Below are positions 47,244 to 56,968 of a stretch of DNA of 64,000 nt, piece by piece. Numbering within the stretch: position 1 is the stretch's first letter; every line of letters begins with the position of its first letter. Position numbers and translations under genes: made by a program. The notes beneath the pieces are model-generated. The model searched no databases. It was not told the origin of the DNA and saw nothing but the letters and a program-made list of their open reading frames with translations. The stretch is from Glycomyces algeriensis (lineage in GTDB: Bacteria > Actinomycetota > Actinomycetes > Mycobacteriales > Micromonosporaceae): the NCBI RefSeq assembly GCF_027622855.1, contig NZ_JAPZVR010000001.1, forward strand, positions 28,068 through 92,067, read 5' to 3'.

Positions 47244-48518
47244 TCAACGCGACTGCGGCACGACCAGGCGGTCAACGGTCACTCGGTGGTCGACCGCGCC
47301 GAAGCGGTTGCCGGCCTTGTCTTTCCAGACTGGTGCTTCACCGGTGACGGTGATGCGCAGTCGATATTCGCTCGTCGGCAGGCGGGGGCTCACGTACCGC
47401 AGGCCATGTTCTGCTTGCAGGCTGTAGAAGTCGACCAGCAGCTCGTGGACGCGATCATCGCCTGCAGCGTCGAAGATCTCGACCAGGGCGTAGCCGCTGC
47501 TCTGATCAGCTGAGCCGTGCACCGCGACTTGATTTCCGGAGAATGGCACTTCGACGAACGCACCGCGTTCCCGGGACGAAAAGCCGATCTCCAGCTCCGC
47601 GCCCTGGAGATCCGTCTCCGCCGCAGACTCGGGACTCCAGCTGGGGAGAAAGCGCGGCAAGGTGATCGCGTCCGATTCGATGTGCAGTGGCAGCCACACG
47701 TAGGTTGCCGCTGAGGCCTGGTGCGGGAATGACCACCGGTCGCCCATGTACATGTGGACTGTTTCGCCGTCCCGCCGCAGCGAAAGTACGAAGGTGCATT
47801 GCGAGTTGTGAGTCAGAGCGCCTTCGGGCGCGATGAGGCCCCGATGGGTCCATGGGCCGTCCACTGACGGCGCCGACAGGTAGTAATTGTCGTTGCGTTC
47901 CCAGCTCGTCTTGTTCGAGAACAGCAGGTAGTACCGGCCCTCCTTCTCGAGCATCGCCGGCGACTCGCCTCCCGGTGCCAGGCCGGAAGCGACCAGGTGG
48001 TCTGCAGTCGCGTAGTCCGCGCTGAGCCGGTAGATGTCGCCGTCGTGCACGAGGAGGTACCCCGTGCCGTCGCGATCTTGGAAGGTGCCCATGTCCCAGC
48101 GCCGGATCGGTTCGCCGCGGTAGTGCAGCGCGCCCTGGAACTGGTATTCGCCGGCGATCCCGTCACTGACGGCCATCCCGATGTGCGGATCGGCGTATCC
48201 GAGGTCGTCGCAGTGCATGTACATCATGTACTTGCCGGTACTGGGGCATCGCATCACCTTGACGCGCTCGCCGATCCGGCCCGGCCCGAGCAGCCCGTCA
48301 TCTTGGCGCGGCAGCACGATCCGCTCGAACGTCCAGTGCACCAAATCGGGGGAGGAATAGCAGGAGAAGCCGATGAACGTGTTCTCGTCGTCGGTCTTGT
48401 ACTCGCCGAACAGGTAATAGCGCCCGGCCTCTTCGACGATGCAGCCGCCGTGGGCGTTGACCGGGGCGCCCCGGTCGTCGAACCAGGGAACACCGTTGAT
48501 GATCGAGTTGTCCGTCAT
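47244..48518 (-). CDS. intracellular GH43-type glycosidase, exo-beta-1,3-galactanase-like (GH43_24)
   Basis: A 424-residue five-bladed beta-propeller of the GH43 type. The N-terminal PVNAHGGCIVEEAGRYYLFG block is characteristic of the exo-beta-1,3-galactanase subfamily, and RWDMGTFQDRDGTGYLLVHD and SPAMLEKEGRYYLLFS carry blade and acid regions. The last ~120 residues are a beta-sandwich. There is no signal peptide, unlike the other GH43 enzymes here, so it would act on imported oligosaccharides. The ATG at 48518 has GGAGG 12 bases upstream, a long spacing. It is divergent from the secreted arabinanase gene. Confidence 0.78.
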   Translation of the reverse strand: MTDNSIINGVPWFDDRGAPVNAHGGCIVEEAGRYYLFGEYKTDDENTFIGFSCYSSPDLVHWTFERIVLPRQDDGLLGPGRIGERVKVMRCPSTGKYMMYMHCDDLGYADPHIGMAVSDGIAGEYQFQGALHYRGEPIRRWDMGTFQDRDGTGYLLVHDGDIYRLSADYATADHLVASGLAPGGESPAMLEKEGRYYLLFSNKTSWERNDNYYLSAPSVDGPWTHRGLIAPEGALTHNSQCTFVLSLRRDGETVHMYMGDRWSFPHQASAATYVWLPLHIESDAITLPRFLPSWSPESAAETDLQGAELEIGFSSRERGAFVEVPFSGNQVAVHGSADQSSGYALVEIFDAAGDDRVHELLVDFYSLQAEHGLRYVSPRLPTSEYRLRITVTGEAPVWKDKAGNRFGAVDHRVTVDRLVVPQSR

Positions 48519-48571
48519 GGCGGGACCGTGCCTCCGGAATCGAGACGGGGAAGCGCGGAATGCGCTTGCCG

Positions 48572-48601
48572 ATTGTATGGTGTTCAGCTGCATCTTGACA
48601 A
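48572..48601 (-). promoter_or_regulatory. promoter of the intracellular GH43 gene
   Basis: On the minus strand TTGTCA (48601-48596) and TACAAT (48577-48572) are 18 bases apart, a good sigma-70-type promoter. GGCAAGCGCATTCC just downstream (48558-48570 region) resembles a LacI half-operator pair. Confidence 0.6.
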
Positions 48602-48745
48602 CGGCCTCAGGGACAGCTCCGCCCCCAACCTCTTGGCGCGGGGATGGCAACCGGTTCGATTGCCATTGCTCGAACTCTTGTGTAACGATCCATGTGTCCG
48701 ATAACATCGACGAATCTCTATTCCTCACAAGAGATCGGTACGCAC

Positions 48746-50233
48746 ATGAGCAAGCAGCACGGGCGGCGCAGATCCTGGTACGCCGGGCTCGCCGCCGCGA
48801 TCATCGCGGCGGCAGGCCTGGCCTTCCTCGCGCCCACGACCGCGAACGCGGCCATCGACACCAGCGCGGACTACGTCCTCACCAGCCGCCACTCCGGCCT
48901 GGTCTTCGACATCGATGGCCGCTCCACCGCCGAGAATGCCGGCCTCATCCAGTGGACCCGCACCGACGCGACCAACCAGCAGTTCAAGTTCGTCGACGCG
49001 GGAGGGGGCTACTACCGCATTCAATCCCGGCACAGCGGCAAAGTCCTCGGCCTGCAGAACCAGTCCACCGCCGACGGCGCGAACGTCGTCCAAGAGACTG
49101 ACGCGAACGCCACCGACCAGCAGTGGACGGTCACCGAGTCCGGCGGCTACGCGTCCTTCGTGAACCGCCTGTCGGGCAAGGCGCTCGACGTGTGGGAGTG
49201 GTCGACCGCCGCGGGCGGGCGCATCTCCCAGTACACCGCCACCGGCGGCACCAACCAGCAGTGGTCCCTCACCGCCCTCGGCACCGGCAACCCCGGCCAG
49301 ACCGACTGCGCGAGCGGCCCGACGCAGCCGCCGAGTATCGGCGGCACCCTCGGCGCCCACGACCCCGCCCTGTGGGCCGGGTGCACCGGGCAGCCCTGGT
49401 TCGTCTACGCCACCGGTGACGGCCGCTTCGGCGGCGGCACGCCCCCGATCTTCCGCTCCACCAACGGCGGCCAGACCTGGCAGCACGCCGGATACATGTG
49501 GAACACCAAGCCCGCCTGGACCTCCCAGCAGATCCCCGGCTCCGAGAACATCTGGGCGCCCGAGATCCACTACGACGCCGCCCAAGGCCTCTACTACCTC
49601 TACTACTCGGTCTCGACCTTCGGCTCCCAGCGCTCGGCCATCGGCCTCGCCACCAGCCCCAGCCTCGACCCGTCCGCGTCCAACTTCGGCTGGACCGACA
49701 AGGGCGTGGTCTTCCAGTCCTACAACGGCAACGCCTACAACGCGATCGACGCGAACATCGTCGTGGACGCCGCGGGCAAGCACTGGATGGTCTTCGGCTC
49801 CTGGCAACAGGGCATCCACACCATCGAGCTCGACTGGCCCTCAGGCAAGCCCAAGGCCGGCGCCACCCCGATCCGCCTCGCCACCAAGAGCGGCGGCATC
49901 GAAGGCCCGTCCATGACCTACCACAACGGCTACTACTACCTGTTCACCTCGATCGGCACCTGCTGCGCCGGGGCGAACTCGACCTACAAGATCACCGTGG
50001 GCCGCTCGACCTCGCCGACCGGACCGTTCGTCGACGCCGCCGGCGTCGACATGCGCAACGGCGGCGGCACCGTGGTCCTCGGGGCGTACGGCGGCAACGT
50101 CGCCTCCGGCGGGCAATCGATCCACAGAGGATTCATGGCGTACCACGCGTACGGCTCGGGCGGCGGCTTCGCGCTCGACATCGAGAAGATCGAATGGAAC
50201 TCGGCGGGCTGGCCCGTCCTGAACGGGAGCTGA
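48746..50233 (+). CDS. secreted CBM13-GH43 arabinanase
   Basis: A 495-residue secreted enzyme. Residues ~1-35 are a signal peptide (LAAAIIAAAGLAFLAPTTANAA). A ricin-type CBM13 lectin trefoil covers ~38-170, with the repeated Q-x-W/Q-x-F segments TNQQFKFVDAGGGYYRI and TDQQWTVTESGG. The rest is a GH43 propeller close to endo-1,5-alpha-L-arabinanases: the Asp in GAHDPALW, Asp in AIDANIVVD and Glu in GGIEGPSMTYH are the catalytic triad, and SENIWAPEIHYD is the family blade. It would cleave arabinan side chains of pectin. It is 2 bases from the next gene, an evident pair. Confidence 0.9.
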   Translation: MSKQHGRRRSWYAGLAAAIIAAAGLAFLAPTTANAAIDTSADYVLTSRHSGLVFDIDGRSTAENAGLIQWTRTDATNQQFKFVDAGGGYYRIQSRHSGKVLGLQNQSTADGANVVQETDANATDQQWTVTESGGYASFVNRLSGKALDVWEWSTAAGGRISQYTATGGTNQQWSLTALGTGNPGQTDCASGPTQPPSIGGTLGAHDPALWAGCTGQPWFVYATGDGRFGGGTPPIFRSTNGGQTWQHAGYMWNTKPAWTSQQIPGSENIWAPEIHYDAAQGLYYLYYSVSTFGSQRSAIGLATSPSLDPSASNFGWTDKGVVFQSYNGNAYNAIDANIVVDAAGKHWMVFGSWQQGIHTIELDWPSGKPKAGATPIRLATKSGGIEGPSMTYHNGYYYLFTSIGTCCAGANSTYKITVGRSTSPTGPFVDAAGVDMRNGGGTVVLGAYGGNVASGGQSIHRGFMAYHAYGSGGGFALDIEKIEWNSAGWPVLNGS

Positions 50234-50235
50234 CC

Positions 50236-51714
50236 ATGCCACTGCACACTCGCCGGCGCTGGCGCACTTTCCTCGCGCTCGCGCTCACCACCGCACTCAC
50301 GGCCCTCGGCCTCGTCGCGGCCTCCAACGCCCCGGCTCAGGCCGCCGTCACACCCGGCACCTGGTACGTCATCACCAGCGCCCACTCCGGTCTCGCCCTC
50401 GACGTCAAGAACGCGTCGACTGCGGCCGGAGCCGAACTCACCCAATGGAACCGCACCGACGGCACGAACCAGCAGTTCCGGTTCGTGGACGCCGGCGGCG
50501 GCTACTACAAGATCCAGGTCAGGCACACGAATATGGTGCTTGACCTCTACCAGAAGAACACCGCGGACGGCGCGACCATCGCGCAGTGGAACGACCTCGG
50601 CGGCACGAACCAGCAGTGGTCCGTGCGCGAGCACTCGGACGGCTCGTACAGCTTCATCAACCGGCTCTCGGGCAAGGCCCTCGACCTGTGGGAATGGTCG
50701 ACCACTCCGGGCAGCCGCATCTCGCAGTACACGTACGAGGGCTCGAACGCCCAGAAGTGGCGGCTGAACCAGGTCGGCGGCGGCAGCCAGACCACCCTCG
50801 CCAACCCGATCCGCAGCAACGGCGCCGACCCCTGGATCGAGTACTGGGACGGCTACTACTACATGTCCACCACCACCTGGAGCTCAACGGTCATCATGCG
50901 CCGCGCCACCACCCTGGCCGGTCTGAAGACCGCGAGCGACACCGTGGTCTGGAACGACGCGAACACCCCGAGCCGCTGCTGCTCGCACTGGGCGCCGGAG
51001 TTCCACCGCATCAACGGCGTCTGGTACCTGATGTACACCTCCGGGAACTCGCAGACGAACCTCGACGGACAGAAGCTCCACGTGCTGCGCTCGACGAGCT
51101 CGACCCCCATGGGGCCGTACGAGTTCATGGGCACGCCGCTGCCGAACCAGTGGAACATCGACGGCTCGTACCTGGAGTTGAACGGCAGCCTCTACCTGAT
51201 GTGGAGCGAATGGGTCGGCGCGGACCAGTCGATCCGCATCGCGGCCATGTCGAACCCCTGGACCGTCACCGGCGCGCACGCCACGATCTCGCGGCCCAGC
51301 CACAGCTGGGAGACCATTGGTGGGCGCGTCAACGAGGCCCCGGCCGTGCTCCAGCACGACGGGAGGACGTTCGTGACGTTCTCGGCCTCCTCGTGCAACA
51401 CGCCGGACTACAAGCTGGGGCTGCTCGAGCTCACCGGCTCGAACCCACTTTCGGCCTCGTCGTGGACCAAGAAGTCGACGCCGGTGCTCCAGCGCGGCAA
51501 CGGCGTCTACGGGCCGGGCCACAACGGGTTCTTCACCTCGCCGGACGGCACCGAGCAGTGGCTGGTCTACCACGGCAATACCTCGACCAGCCAAGGCTGC
51601 GGCGACACCCGCCAGACGCGCGTCCAGAAGATCACCTGGAACGCGGACGGCACACCGAACTTCGGTACGCCGGTCGCCAGCGGCGTCCAGTTCCCCGCAC
51701 CCTCAGGAGAGTGA
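50236..51714 (+). CDS. secreted CBM13-GH43 alpha-L-arabinofuranosidase-like enzyme
   Basis: A 492-residue secreted protein. The signal peptide is residues ~1-37 (ending NAPAQAA), a CBM13 trefoil spans ~40-175 (TNQQFRFVDAGGGYYKI, then TNQQWSV) and a GH43 propeller follows. Catalytic residues are Asp in SNGADPWIEYW, Asp in WNIDGSYLEL and Glu in GRVNEAPAVL. The HWAPEFHRINGVWYLMYTSG block is like exo-acting alpha-1,5-L-arabinofuranosidases of Streptomyces (GH43_26 type). It would release arabinose from what the upstream arabinanase makes. A large terminator follows. Confidence 0.87.
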   Translation: MPLHTRRRWRTFLALALTTALTALGLVAASNAPAQAAVTPGTWYVITSAHSGLALDVKNASTAAGAELTQWNRTDGTNQQFRFVDAGGGYYKIQVRHTNMVLDLYQKNTADGATIAQWNDLGGTNQQWSVREHSDGSYSFINRLSGKALDLWEWSTTPGSRISQYTYEGSNAQKWRLNQVGGGSQTTLANPIRSNGADPWIEYWDGYYYMSTTTWSSTVIMRRATTLAGLKTASDTVVWNDANTPSRCCSHWAPEFHRINGVWYLMYTSGNSQTNLDGQKLHVLRSTSSTPMGPYEFMGTPLPNQWNIDGSYLELNGSLYLMWSEWVGADQSIRIAAMSNPWTVTGAHATISRPSHSWETIGGRVNEAPAVLQHDGRTFVTFSASSCNTPDYKLGLLELTGSNPLSASSWTKKSTPVLQRGNGVYGPGHNGFFTSPDGTEQWLVYHGNTSTSQGCGDTRQTRVQKITWNADGTPNFGTPVASGVQFPAPSGE

Positions 51715-51734
51715 CCGCCACGACCGCATGACCA

Positions 51735-51763
51735 GCGCCCGGCCGGATCCACCGGCCGGGCGC
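51735..51763 (+). terminator. terminator of the two-gene arabinan operon
   Basis: GCGCCCGGCCGG-ATCCA-CCGGCCGGGCGC, a perfect 12-bp stem 20 bases after the stop codon. Confidence 0.78.
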
Positions 51764-51935
51764 CGGCCGTTCTGCCCCTGATGTCGCCGTTACGCCAGCG
51801 GCAATCGATGGCCGCCGATGCGTCCAGTGGTGTTCGATAGGATTCGATGCGATGGCGCCCGCCGCGATGCGAGTCCTCGCGTTCGCTGCGGTGGAGGTGC
51901 CAAAGCATTCGGGCAGGAAACGGGCGGTGGGTGCG

Positions 51936-52937
51936 GTGAATCGCGGCAAGGTCACCATGAGCGACGTCGCGCGGCTCGCGGGCGTATCCCCGATGACCGT
52001 CTCCAACGTCGTCAACGACCGGGTCCCCGTCAGCGACAGAGCCCGTGAACGGGTCCTGGCGGCGATTCGCGAATCCGGCTACCAGGTCAACGCCGCGGCG
52101 CGGCACCTCCGGTCAGGGCGCAGCGGGGTCATCGGGCTCGCCGTCCCCCAGATCGGCAACGCCTACTTCGGGATGCTTGCCGAACTGGTCATCGAGGAGG
52201 CGCGGGGCCACGGCTACCACGTCGCGATCGAGCAGACCGGGGCCCTCGCCACCGGCGAGGCCGCGGCGATCGACCAGTCGCGCAGGCTTCAGTTCGACGG
52301 GCTCATCCTGTCGGCAGTGGAGATCGAGTCGCTGGTGCCCGACAACGGCAATCCGATCGTGCTGCTCGGCCAGCAGGACCTGGCAGGCCGCTTCGACCAC
52401 GTCACAGTGCCGAACGAAGCCGGCACCGCCGCGGCCACCGAGCACCTGATCGATCAGGGATGCCAGCGCATCGCGGTCGTGACCGGGGGCGATCTGCACC
52501 GCCTCACCATGTTCACCCGCCGCTACAACGGCTACCGCTCCGCGCTGGAGAACCGCGGGATCAAGCCCGATCCGCAACTGCGGTTCACGGTCGATGCGCT
52601 CACGCGGGAAGGCGCCCGGGCCACCGGACACCGGATCGCCGACGCGGATCTGGGCATCGACGGCGTGGTGGCCTTCAACGACACCACTGCGATGGGGGTC
52701 ATGCGCGGCCTGCAGGACCGGGGTGTCAGCGTCCCGGGCGACATGCGCGTCATCGGGTTCGACGACGTCCCCGAATCCGCGGTCTACATTCCCTCGCTGT
52801 CCACGGTCAGCCCCGATCACCGGTGGAAGGCCGCCAAGGCGGTCGAACTCGTCGTCGCGCGGATCGCCGACCCCGATACGCCTCCGCGTGAGTTCACCGC
52901 CCCGTTCACCGTCATCCGGCGGGAATCCACTTCCTGA
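51936..52937 (+). CDS. LacI family regulator (arabinan side)
   Basis: A 333-residue LacI repressor. VTMSDVARLAGVSPMTVSNV is the DNA-binding helix-turn-helix, and the C-terminal MRVIGFDDVPESAVYIPSLS is the usual sugar-domain end. The start is ambiguous. The GTG at 51936, with GGTGGG upstream, gives the standard N-terminus; an ATG at 51852 would add 28 residues unlike the family. Sitting between the GH43 pair and the galactan/RG operon, it probably controls one or both in response to arabinose- or galactose-containing oligosaccharides. Confidence 0.86.
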   Translation: MNRGKVTMSDVARLAGVSPMTVSNVVNDRVPVSDRARERVLAAIRESGYQVNAAARHLRSGRSGVIGLAVPQIGNAYFGMLAELVIEEARGHGYHVAIEQTGALATGEAAAIDQSRRLQFDGLILSAVEIESLVPDNGNPIVLLGQQDLAGRFDHVTVPNEAGTAAATEHLIDQGCQRIAVVTGGDLHRLTMFTRRYNGYRSALENRGIKPDPQLRFTVDALTREGARATGHRIADADLGIDGVVAFNDTTAMGVMRGLQDRGVSVPGDMRVIGFDDVPESAVYIPSLSTVSPDHRWKAAKAVELVVARIADPDTPPREFTAPFTVIRRESTS

Positions 52938-52952
52938 GCTCCGATATGGCGC

Positions 52953-52980
52953 TGCGGCCGCCCTGGCGCGGGCGGCCGCA
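52953..52980. terminator. bidirectional terminator between LacI and GH53
   Basis: TGCGGCCGCC / GGCGGCCGCA, a perfect 10-bp stem with an 8-base loop, in the 54-base gap between convergent genes. Confidence 0.78.
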
Positions 52981-52991
52981 GGTCCGTCGGG

Positions 52992-55364
52992 TCAGAGGCC
53001 GGCGCACTGCCCGGTCCTGGGTCCCTTCACTTCGTTGGCCGCACCGTTGTTCACGGGGGCCGGTGCACTGCCAGTGCACGACAGCGGACCGCTGATCTCG
53101 TTGCCCGCGATCACGTTCCACCCGTTCGTCCCGACCACGGTCACCGGACCGGATACCTGGTTCGGATCGCAGCCGTGGGCGGGATTGCCCAGGGTGACCG
53201 AGGCGCTTCCGGCGAGGCTCACCGGTCCGCTGACGTTCGTGCCGCACAGCATGATCAGTGCCGCTCCGTTCGCGGAGAGCGGGCCGGTGATCCGGGCGCC
53301 GTCCGTGACCAGTGCGGCCCCTTCTGCGACGTTCACCGGCCCATACACGCGCGACCCTTCGCTTAGGCAGGTGGTGCCCGAGGCGACCGCGAGCGGACCG
53401 TAATGCGTGCCGCTCACCTCTGCATCGCATGCGACGGCGGCGAACTCGTCCACGACATCGATCACCGCGGTCACTTCGCCGTACTCGGTCGTGCCGGCGA
53501 CCTCGACCCGGCCGGCGGTGCCGGTCGCCCCTGAGGGCGGGTCGTCCCATGCCACCGGGACCGCCGCTTCGGTGCCGTCTGCGGTGGTCAGCACCTGCAC
53601 CGTCTCGGGCAGGGCGAGAGCGCCGCCAGCCTCGACCGCCGTGTAGACCGTGTCCTCGACGACATGCGTTGCGCGGCTGCGGTTGTAGACGTCGATCGAG
53701 GCATTCGGCTCGGAGGTGTTCGCTATGCCGGGCACCGAGCGGAACATCGACTGCCAGCTCGCCGGCTCCCACAGGAGAGCCCCGGCGCCCTGGTTGTCGA
53801 CGACGTCGTTGACCATCTGGAACACGTGCTGGATCGCGTCGGCCTGGCCTTGGACCGTGCGCGGGAACGTCGAGTTGGGCTGCGTGCCACCGCCCGTGGC
53901 CGGGTACGAAGTCTCGGCGATCTCCAGCTTGTACTGCGGGTACGTGGTCGCGAGCGTGTGGAGGTTCGCCTCCATCTGGGCTAGGCTGCCGTGGTGCTCG
54001 GGGTAGTACGAGAGGCCGAGCACGTCGAAGTCCTGGCCCTTGGCATTCAGGCGGGTGGTCAGCTGCTGCCAGTACTCGCCGGCCTTGCCCATGCCGCTGA
54101 TGCGACCGACCACCGAGTGGAGTTCTACTTCGGATTCGGGGGAGGCGTCGCGGACCGCCGCGATGCCGGCGGCCAGGAGTGTCGTGAATCGGTCCCAGGA
54201 GTCGAGGTACAGCTGGCGTTCGGCCGGGTTCTCGGAGTACCGGTACTGCCACAGGATGCCGCCGCCGGGCTGGGACTGGTAGACCGACGCCTGGTTGCGG
54301 AAGTACGCCGGGTTCGCGCCCGCGTGCACCGCCTCAGTGGAGGGCGCCCCGACGGCTTCGCTGCCCCACATGAACCCGTTGGCGATCTCGTTGCCGACCG
54401 CGACCTTGTCCGGCACGGTCCCTTGCGCGACGAGCTGCGACACGTAGTCGTGGGTGTAGTCGTAGACCGCGTCGGTGAGCTCGTCGAATTCCAGTTCGGC
54501 CCAGGCTCGCGGTTTGGGCTGCTTGCCCGGGTCGGCCCACGAGTCGGCGTAGTGGAAGTCGATCCCGAGTCCGAGACCGCGCTCCTCGACCCACTGCGCC
54601 GAGGTCAAGGTCCGCTCGGGCCCTTGGTAGGGCACCGCGTTCAGGCTGCCGGTGGACTCGTTCCGGGGCTCGTTGAACACGCGCAGTCGCGTGTACTCCA
54701 TGCCGCGGTCCTGCATGACGTCCAGCAGGTGAGGGCCCGCGCCGCGGTCCTCGGACTGCGGGTGCACCCAGTACTGACGGCCACTGGGATCGTCCATCCA
54801 GGACAGGTCCGCGCCGAGGACGACATCGTCCCGCAGGTAGTTGAAGACCTCCAGCTCGCTGATGCCGATCGCCGCACCGGGAGATGCCGCGGTGAGGGCG
54901 ACGCGCACGAACCGCGTTCCGGGCTGCGTGAACAGATCCACGCCGCCCGAGCCCGGTGCGGCGCCGGCCGACCGGTCCGCAATGCGATCCCACGACTCGC
55001 CGTCCGGAGAGGCCTCGACGACGTACTGGTAGACGGCGCCGGGATCAGGAAAGACAACGTGGACCTTCCGGAGGTTGTCGTAGGCGCCGCCCAAATCGAG
55101 CTGCAGCCACTGACCCGGGCCGGATTCAGTGGCCAGCCAAGCGGTGTCGGCGTCCTGGTCGACGGCCAGCGCGGCGGTCTCGGCGCCGCTGGCGGCGGTC
55201 GCCACCACCCAGGGCTTCGCGGCGAGATTGCTCTCGATCGGCTGGAGGTCCGCCTCTCCGTAGAGGGCCGCGGCTGGCGCGGCCGGTCCGAGGGCGCCTA
55301 CCAGCGCCCCGGCGAGTACCAGTGCCGCCGATGCACCGGCGGCACTGCGTTGCGGGGGTCTCAT
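52992..55364 (-). CDS. secreted GH53 endo-beta-1,4-galactanase with N- and C-terminal accessory domains
   Basis: A 790-residue secreted enzyme. The signal peptide (~1-33) is followed by an F5/8 type C (CBM32-like) domain to ~170 and then the GH53 barrel, which starts VVLGADLSWMDD. IDFHYADSWADPGKQPKPRAW is the family hallmark; Glu in VAVGNEIANG is the acid/base and Glu in KLEIAETSYP the nucleophile. After a bacterial Ig-like domain, the last ~135 residues are repeats built on GPV/GPL (YGPLAV, YGPVNV, TGPLSA, SGPVSL), which I do not recognise. AAAGGA precedes the ATG. It is the last gene of the minus-strand RG-I operon. Confidence 0.9.
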   Translation of the reverse strand: MRPPQRSAAGASAALVLAGALVGALGPAAPAAALYGEADLQPIESNLAAKPWVVATAASGAETAALAVDQDADTAWLATESGPGQWLQLDLGGAYDNLRKVHVVFPDPGAVYQYVVEASPDGESWDRIADRSAGAAPGSGGVDLFTQPGTRFVRVALTAASPGAAIGISELEVFNYLRDDVVLGADLSWMDDPSGRQYWVHPQSEDRGAGPHLLDVMQDRGMEYTRLRVFNEPRNESTGSLNAVPYQGPERTLTSAQWVEERGLGLGIDFHYADSWADPGKQPKPRAWAELEFDELTDAVYDYTHDYVSQLVAQGTVPDKVAVGNEIANGFMWGSEAVGAPSTEAVHAGANPAYFRNQASVYQSQPGGGILWQYRYSENPAERQLYLDSWDRFTTLLAAGIAAVRDASPESEVELHSVVGRISGMGKAGEYWQQLTTRLNAKGQDFDVLGLSYYPEHHGSLAQMEANLHTLATTYPQYKLEIAETSYPATGGGTQPNSTFPRTVQGQADAIQHVFQMVNDVVDNQGAGALLWEPASWQSMFRSVPGIANTSEPNASIDVYNRSRATHVVEDTVYTAVEAGGALALPETVQVLTTADGTEAAVPVAWDDPPSGATGTAGRVEVAGTTEYGEVTAVIDVVDEFAAVACDAEVSGTHYGPLAVASGTTCLSEGSRVYGPVNVAEGAALVTDGARITGPLSANGAALIMLCGTNVSGPVSLAGSASVTLGNPAHGCDPNQVSGPVTVVGTNGWNVIAGNEISGPLSCTGSAPAPVNNGAANEVKGPRTGQCAGL

Positions 55365-55382
55365 GAATGGTTCCTTTCGGTG

Positions 55383-56888
55383 TCAGCGGAACAAGCCGGC
55401 GGGGACGATCCCCTGGGTGCGCATCTCGTTGCGGACGAGCTGCGCGAACTGGTCGGCGCCGTACTCCGAGGTGTGGGTGTTGTCGCTCGCCTCGTTGGTG
55501 AGGAACAGGGCCTTGGAGCGCTCCGGGCCGAGCTGCTCGACCAGCTGCTTGGTGAGTGCGGTCAGGTCGATGAGGTCCACGCCCTGCTGCTGCGCGAGGG
55601 TCCGCATCTCGCGGGGGAGGTCGACGCCGACACCGTTGACGTGGAGGGCGGTGCCGTTGTTGAGGGTGCCGTCGCTGTTGAACCAGCGGCGGACGATCGG
55701 CGTGACGAGGACCGGCACGCCGCCTTGGGCTTCCACACCGTCGATCAGGCGGGTGAGGTTGCTCCTGAAGGTCGCGGCGTTCGTCTGCTTGTCGTTGTGC
55801 CCGAACTGGATGAGCACCACGTCGCCGGGTCGGATGAGCGGGCGCATCGTCGGGAAGAGCCGAGAATCGGAGAGGAACGAGCCGGAGCTGTCGCCCGAGT
55901 CGGCGTAGTTCGCTACGGAGAGGCCCTGGTTGAAGTACTGCGGGAGCTGCTGCCCCCAGCCGGTGTACGGCCGGGTGGATTGGTCGCAGACGGTGGAGTC
56001 CCCGGCGAGGAACAGCTGCGGTTGGCGTGCGGGCGTGACGGTGACGCTGCTCAGGCGCGGCGCGGATCCGCTGAAGTACAGGTCGAGGCCCTGGCTGCCG
56101 GTGGAGCCGGTGGGTTGGCCTTCGGGGTTGCGTACGTTGACGGTGAAGCTCTTGGTGACCTGCTGGCCGGCCGCAGTGGTAGTGGTGCCGAGCATGGTGC
56201 GGCGCGCTTCCGCGGTGACCGAGGTCGAGCCGGCCTGTGCGCCGCCGAGGACCACGGTGACGTCGTAGGTGCCCGGTGCGACGTTGTAGCGGCAGGTGAT
56301 CGACGCGGTGCCGGTGCAGCCTTCGAGGCTGCCGCCCGGTCCGCCCTCGTCGTCGACGGGGATGAGCTGGAACTGCTGGTTGGTGCCGCCGTTGGCGGTG
56401 TACTGACTGATGCGGGTGCCCGGGGTCGTCGAGCGTTCCCAGACGTCGAGGGCCTTCCCGGAGAGCCGGTTGATGATCGTGGCGTAGCCGCCGCTCTCCT
56501 GGACCTGCCACTGCTGGTTGGTGGAGTTCTGGTCGGTGTACTGGGCGATGGTCGCGCCGTCGGCCAGGCTCTTTCCCCAGACGTCGAGCACCTGGCCCGA
56601 GTGGCGGGCCTGGATCCGGTAGTACCCGCCGCCGGCGTCGATGAAGCGGAACTGCTGGTGCTGGGCGTCGGTCCGGTTCGCCTGCACTAGACCGGCACCG
56701 GTCGCGGTGGAGCCGCCCTGGATCTCGAAGACGAGTCCCGAGGACCTCGACTGGATGACGTACCAGGCCGAGGCGTCAGGCGCGGCCGAGGCCCCAGTGG
56801 GGGCGATGACGAGGAAGGCGAGGACTACTGCGGCGGCGGCCAGGAAGGTCGCCGACCGCCGCAGCCATCGCGCGGGGGAGAAGCGCAT
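55383..56888 (-). CDS. secreted CBM13 rhamnogalacturonan acetylesterase (CE12-like), first copy
   Basis: A 501-residue secreted SGNH hydrolase. The signal peptide covers ~1-36; a CBM13 trefoil follows (HQQFRFIDAGGGYYRIQ, TNQQWQVQESGG, TNQQFQLIP), then a beta-sandwich linker (CRYNVAPGTYDVTVVLGG) and the CE12 esterase. Block I FLAGDSTVCD carries the Ser, QFGHNDKQ is block III and DNTHTSEYGA carries the Asp-x-x-His pair. It would remove acetyl groups from the rhamnogalacturonan backbone so that the PL11 lyase can act. It is 18 bases from GH53 and clearly co-transcribed. Confidence 0.88.
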   Translation of the reverse strand: MRFSPARWLRRSATFLAAAAVVLAFLVIAPTGASAAPDASAWYVIQSRSSGLVFEIQGGSTATGAGLVQANRTDAQHQQFRFIDAGGGYYRIQARHSGQVLDVWGKSLADGATIAQYTDQNSTNQQWQVQESGGYATIINRLSGKALDVWERSTTPGTRISQYTANGGTNQQFQLIPVDDEGGPGGSLEGCTGTASITCRYNVAPGTYDVTVVLGGAQAGSTSVTAEARRTMLGTTTTAAGQQVTKSFTVNVRNPEGQPTGSTGSQGLDLYFSGSAPRLSSVTVTPARQPQLFLAGDSTVCDQSTRPYTGWGQQLPQYFNQGLSVANYADSGDSSGSFLSDSRLFPTMRPLIRPGDVVLIQFGHNDKQTNAATFRSNLTRLIDGVEAQGGVPVLVTPIVRRWFNSDGTLNNGTALHVNGVGVDLPREMRTLAQQQGVDLIDLTALTKQLVEQLGPERSKALFLTNEASDNTHTSEYGADQFAQLVRNEMRTQGIVPAGLFR

Positions 56889-56931
56889 GAGCGCTCCAAT
56901 CTCTGGAGAGTCGAATGGGTTGTGGCAGTTA

Positions 56932-56962
56932 GGGAGCGCCGAGCCGGAGGCCCGGCGCTCCC
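56932..56962 (-). terminator. hairpin between the two esterase genes
   Basis: GGGAGCGCCG (56932-56941) and CGGCGCTCCC (56953-56962), a 10-bp stem 6 bases after the stop of the upstream esterase. One of three stems between the genes of this operon. Confidence 0.55.
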
Positions 56963-56968
56963 GGCGGT

